The translations under genes and the position numbers were made by a program. This document shows positions 16,775-21,383 of a stretch of 21,383 nucleotides of DNA, one piece after another. Source of the stretch: Gnetum montanum (taxonomy: Eukaryota; Streptophyta; Gnetopsida; Gnetales; Gnetaceae). Below the pieces are notes generated by a model. That model did no database searches, was not told the origin of the DNA, and was given only the letters and a program-made list of their open reading frames with translations. Every line of letters starts with the position of its first letter. The first letter of the stretch is position 1. Location of the stretch: positions 875,864-897,246 of the forward strand of contig MNCI01019113.1 in the NCBI GenBank assembly GCA_015680685.1, written 5' to 3'.

Positions 16775-19622
16775 TCAAACAATCATAGGCGGTGGAGGTT
16801 CCTAAGGCTCCAAAGGACCTTCTCCTACTTCAAGCACATGCGATGGTTGAGGTGGTTGTGGTTGACCTATAGTAGCTACAACTTTTGTTGGAAGATAAAA
16901 GGTATCTAATAGTGCTTTCATCTTCTCCTCCTTATCCATGGGATCATGCACAATCCATGCAGCATCACTAATGTGGGTTGGCATAGAAACATCCAAAGGA
17001 TAGACCATTGCTAGGAACAGCTCCTTCATGTTGACAAACCAAGTAGTGAAACATTTGCATTCAACATCAAACGCCTTGAGAGCATTCCACAACTCTTGGT
17101 AGTCATTCATCCTTTTGGCTAGGTTCTTAACAATTGATTTCTAATTGATGAATTGTGCCCTGAGAACCTCAAGTTCAGAATTAGCAATCTCAAGATTCTG
17201 CTTGGTCTCTTTATGGGCTTTGAACTTTGCCTCATATAGCATGTACAAGTTGACCAATTACTTCTCTAATTCTAATCGTGGTCATCCAAAAGTTAAGTTT
17301 GCTAGGTTTGCATAATGAAGATTGGCAAGCTCCATATACTCTGTCATCTCCTCGATCTATAGCTCTTTCATGCAAATTTCCACTTTGTTGTTGTCATTGA
17401 ACCCATCAAAGATAGGTTGCTAGATATCACCTCCTTCCTTGAGTTGTTGGAGGGTCTCATCACCTTTCACCTTCATCATCTAGATGTGTTTTTCATTGAT
17501 CTCTTTCTATACACTGACTTGATCTTTGTAGTGATTTTTAACTCTCTCAAATTTAAGAGCCTCATTTTTCTAGGTTGCTATCTCTATTGTGGACTTTTGG
17601 CAAAGAGCTCAAACTTCCTCCATGAAGAGATTTCTATTTTCAGGTAACAATCTTCTCATTTCAGTGTTCACTCTAGCTATCTTCTACTACTATTGATGAA
17701 TGAAATCTACCATCTGCTGCTTTTGCACATCAACAGTCTGCAATCGATGATTCTCTGTAGTCAGAATCACATTCTCCTAGTGGGTCTAATCAAATGCCTT
17801 TTGGATATTATACATTGTGGCATTATCCAAGGACTAATCAAAGACTATCATTTCCTTAGCACCCTCAAACGTTTTTGAGCTTCTCCTGAAGCTATTTGAA
17901 AGCTTCATCACATGTCAATGCAGGGTTGAGAAATGCAAGATTAGTACAATAGGCTCTTAATTCAGCAACCTCTACAACCAAGCATTGGTTTTATGCCTTG
18001 GCTATTTTGAGTTGCCCCTCCAATATAATGCACTTTCCCTTTGCTTCTAGTAGCTTTGACTAGGTTGGAGTGATTGTATTGAGAAGACTGAAGATATCTA
18101 GAATCAGTTGCCTAGTTCCCAGTAGTTAGTCTAGCAACTCCTTGTGCTAGGCTATGCTTAATCTACTGCTGACTATTCCTACAGATGTTTGCACATCTTT
18201 GAGTGTAAAAATGTCTAGTACAAATGTTGCAGGTACATTCAATGCTTTGGCAATTCTATCAGTAACCACCTCTACTACTATCTCCTCCCCATGGTGCTAC
18301 ATCACCAAGATAGTTGTCCCTTCGTCCTTCTCTAAATGTACCAAAAATGTAGCAGTATACCTAGAGATTTCTAGGAATTGCTATTATTGTAAGAGAGATA
18401 CTATTACCTCTTGGGCATCAGGATTTGATCTTGTGGGTAGCTGCATTCTTTGGAATGAGAAAATTGGCCAACCTCCCTTCATCTAACTGATGGTTCAAGC
18501 CACTTCATTGAGGTGACTCATCACTGGGTGATACATAGATGGATCACCACCACTCATGCTTGATCGCTACTCTTGCTCTCAAATCTACGTATGTGCCTAA
18601 GGGCAATGCAAGCCTTTGGTGTTGCTTCAAGAGTGAATGGTGGAAGTGATAGTTGTTGTTCCTCTTCCTTGGTCATGATAGGTGTTTTATCCTTTATCAT
18701 TTCTACCTAGTAGACAATAGGAGCATGCTTGATTGTGTTATTAGCATAGCTGAATATCCCTACCCTTTTGCATAGTTTTTGGATGAGCCATGGAAAGGGA
18801 AGGTCTTCCTTCCACGTTCGTTTTCCTTAAATCACTTCTCTATCTCTAGATAGATTAGCTGTGGAAGGTTCACAAGGAATTTCCTGCTCAAAGTGACACA
18901 CACATGAGCAGAGAAAGTAGTTACCTTACTAAGTCTCACCATTAGATTAAGGTGGTAAGCTGCTATCTTGAAATATATGTACTTCGTTAAGGTGAGTGCA
19001 CTGTGCTCCTTGCAGTCCACTCCATAACACCACTAGGTCCACTCCTTCTTTGCCTCTGGGTCTTCTTGTGTGGAGATCTCTACCAAATTTTTTCCAATAT
19101 TAGGCAACCCAAAGTCCTATGCAATGGCCTCTATTAAGTAGAACACCTGAATGTCCTTGATCTTCACAGCAGCTCCCACCTACCTACCATTCCAGAAGAG
19201 ATATGTCTCTCCCATGTACCATTCCCCACTGCAAGTGATGATTGGTTACATGGGAGAGTTGTGTGCCTACATCTTGACTTTTGCTAGAGCATGTTATAAA
19301 AATGATCCAAAATTTAATTCTTGGAGAACTAAACATTGGATGTCACGAGGCTTAATCTGACCAAGGTAGGCTTGAGTCAATGTGACCTCAAGTCTTGGCA
19401 CTAGTCTTAGTGTTTCATCTCAATGACATTGATCAATTACGACTACTTCTTTGGGAATCTATCTTACAAATTCCACTACAAGCTCCTCCTGAAAAGGTCC
19501 ATCACATCAGTTTCTAGTGTCTATTCTTGGGCTTGTTCTTGTTTATCTCTTCTAGCTCTAGGTTGTTTATCCCTTGGTTGGGATGGCCCTCCTTCCTGCA
19601 AGAATTTTGGTCTAGGTGCCAT
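16775..19622 (-). pseudogene. Decayed third ORF of a gypsy element, env-like position, coiled-coil protein
   Basis: The minus strand starts with ATG at 19622 and a basic, Gln/Arg-rich head (MAPRPKFLQEGGPSQPRDKQ). After a frameshift near 19500 a long readable stretch follows: QIKPRDIQCLVLQELNFGSF, SGEWYMGETYLFWNG, LIEAIA, DFGLPNIGKNLVEISTQEDP, then CKEHSALTLTKYIYFKIAAY and HVCVTLSRKFLVNLPQLIYL. Further on it becomes Lys/Glu/Gln-rich and helix-like (LKFERVKNHYKDQV, HKETKQNLEIANSELEVLRA) and ends with a Pro-rich tail (QPQPPQPSHVLEV) and TGA at 16775. Many TAG and TGA stops and at least two frameshifts break it. Its place between the right-hand interior and the 3' LTR matches the extra ORF of Athila-like and related plant elements. 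I recognise no envelope, transferase or nuclease domain. Confidence 0.6.
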
Positions 19623-21383
19623 CTATAATCACAACATGGCCAAGGATTAGCACTTAATGTGTTACTTTGAAACATTTGGAATACCTTATCTCTTGAGGTA
19701 GTTACACTTGGCTAAGTTGTGATCATGGTTAGTTTGATTATTTTAATATTATTTTATTATTACCTAATTAAATAGGTTACTGAAGTGTGTTAGAAGGGTT
19801 TAACCCTCATTACTTAGTATTTTAATATTATTGATTTAGTAGATCCACAAGGGAGTTAAAAATTTTTCAAAATATTTGGTCATTAAAAACCTAAGATTTA
19901 TGACCCCCATGACATAGAGTGTATCTTTGGAAGCTGTAGGACTAAAGAACGTAGTGAATCAAATAAACAGTTTGAAAGGTATGAGCTCTAGAAGGTTTTG
20001 AGCTCTAAAAAATTGCAAAAACTCCCCTTATGTCTAAAGAAAATGGCAAAAAATTCCTAAGTGGTTATTGCTATATCTAGAAATTTTCCCATGCGTCAAC
20101 CTGGCCTCATCAATGAGGCCAAGTCAACATGGTTAGCTACATCAACAAGGTCGAGTTGGCATCGTCAACTACATCGACTAGGCCTAGTCGACATGGCTAT
20201 TAGCCTTAGTTGACCAACTCAAAATTTAAAAAATACAAGGAGTTTTTAAGTGAAATTGAAATCAAATGGAAGCCCAAGAAGCCAGGAACATAATAAGATG
20301 CATGAAGAGGGCTTAATATTTCACAAAAGATGGAGATTGATTGGAGAAATGCCTTAAGGAGCATAGTTGGATGCAACTAATGGGGAATGCAAAATATTTT
20401 ATTGTCAAAATTCCTAAGCATAAGGGACTTAACTAACCCAACCAAGAGACATGCAAGTGGGTCCTCCCCATAGTAGGATTATGCCCTTTTTATCCTTACA
20501 TAATCTCAAATAAGGAGTCAGTGGGCTTCACAGTTGATTAATGGTCATAAAAAGTAAGGACCAAATCTGGGAGAATTCATTTAAGAATTTCAACACATCA
20601 AATGAAGACATTGAGAAAAACATGAAAACTAATAGTGAGGTGAGTTATGGAAAGCCTTGATGGATGAGAAAGGAAGTGGAATGGAATTCCTAGTCATGGT
20701 CATATGAAGTCCCTTGTGGATTTATGTTTAAATGACCTGATAAAGTCCATTCTTAGTCCAAATAAAAAGAAACCACTTTTAATAACTTCGCATCACTACT
20801 CTAAGACCAGATCATCCTCTCAAAACACAAGAATGCTTCCATAGATTAAACATTATTCCTTATTAGAGAAAAAAAGAGAAGTAGGAAGTGAGAAAGGGCC
20901 TTAGTTAGAGGGGACGTTCAAGCATGGGTAACATGTCTTTCTAGTTCCATAACTAGTGCTTGTAGTTCGTTATTTTGTCTAAGGGGTGTGCTCATCATGT
21001 TTTTTTTTTCAAATTTTATGTTTTTATGGATTTTTGGATGGGAACCACACCATGCAAAGACTTATTCAACTTCTAGTTATTGGTCAACATGGAATGGTAA
21101 GAAATCCATGAAAACACTCATGCACTCAAGTGAGTAGAAAGGAACAAAGAGTATCAAGTCCCATTGAAGTCTTTTCCTTTTCAAACCTCTAAATCTTTTT
21201 CAAGTTTGAAAACTACCAAGGTCACAAGTTCATTAAAGTTTCATTAATGGAAAAGGGACCTCATATTTCCAAATAAGGAAAACTATAGAGTTTGTGGATG
21301 GGTGGATGGCATGAACTCACTACATGTTTCATGAAAAAGAAACTTTGTCTTAGTCATTAGTCATCAAAATTCAAAAATATAAA
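19623..21383. other. Non-coding interior, no gene recognised
   Basis: This lies upstream of the decayed third ORF on the minus strand. No gag, protease, RT, RNase H or integrase motif was found in either direction. Apart from the 32-bp array at 20102-20193 it is AT-rich with short purine runs (about 20864-20897) and a T9 run near 21001. It may be the long non-coding interior typical of elements with a third ORF, or unrelated flanking DNA. Confidence 0.4.
20102..20193. repeat. 32-bp tandem repeat with palindromic core, about 3 units
   Basis: Units start at 20102 (28 bases), 20130 (32) and 20162 (32), each with the pattern TGG..(C)ATC(A/G)A..AGG(C/T)C.AGT..ACA. The first unit holds the hairpin TGGCCTCAT-CA-ATGAGGCCA (20102-20121). 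The third holds the perfect 18-base palindrome TCGACTAGGCCTAGTCGA (20174-20191). Similar words (AAGGCCTAGTCGATGAGG, CATCAATG) occur in the U3 regions of the two LTRs at 15780-15870 and 16440-16557. Confidence 0.75.

Noticed and set aside
18154-18486. 110-codon plus-strand frame
   Set aside because: It is the antisense of the decayed third ORF of the gypsy element and has no domain.
1-21383. CRISPR array, bacterial operon or integron
   Set aside because: No regularly spaced identical repeats with unique spacers, no ribosome binding sites with intact frames, and the content is typical of plant nuclear DNA.

Overview
The window looks like nuclear DNA of a seed plant with a large, old, repeat-rich genome. 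A gymnosperm such as a conifer is my best guess, but that is inference. Reasons: AT-rich non-coding DNA; Ty3/gypsy LTR elements with a tRNA-Asp primer site; RTE-type LINE reverse transcriptase; tRNA-derived SINEs; and a gene relic split by GT..AG introns. I see no intact long reading frame, no bacterial operon, no CRISPR array and no confident tRNA or rRNA gene.

Bases 1-2314 hold the 5' end of a minus-strand Ty3/gypsy element: LTR (1519-2314), one spacer base, a decayed primer binding site (1501-1517) and a gag frame starting at 1374 and running off the left edge. The gag frame carries about eleven stops but no frameshift that I found. Bases 2315-4540 are mostly unassignable apart from two SINE-like pieces.

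Bases 4544-11540 hold a plus-strand, intron-containing gene relic with a TATA-like box, a probable 5' UTR exon and a coding start at 4865. Later exons can be followed through matching splice phases. They contain premature stops and frameshifts, one caused by a 28-bp tandem duplication. A large inverted duplication (5939-7505), a partial third copy (7795-8020) and tandem duplications of 103 and 109 bp have rearranged the 5' half. I could not name the protein family.

Bases 11545-13640 are nearly empty, with a CpG-richer patch at about 11760-12000. Bases 13645-16557 are a nest of mobile elements: a SINE, two RTE LINE reverse transcriptase fragments, an LTR joined to the second fragment just after its YVDDIAL motif, and a solo LTR inserted into that LTR with a perfect 5-bp target duplication (TATGT).

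To the right, a decayed minus-strand frame (19622-16775) occupies the position of a third, env-like ORF upstream of the 3' LTR. It encodes a charged, probably coiled-coil protein of unknown family. The remainder to 21383 is non-coding apart from a 32-bp palindromic repeat array at 20102-20193. I found no convincing new biological system. The most informative content is the dated nest of insertions, the CpG-decayed primer site and the broken multi-exon gene.
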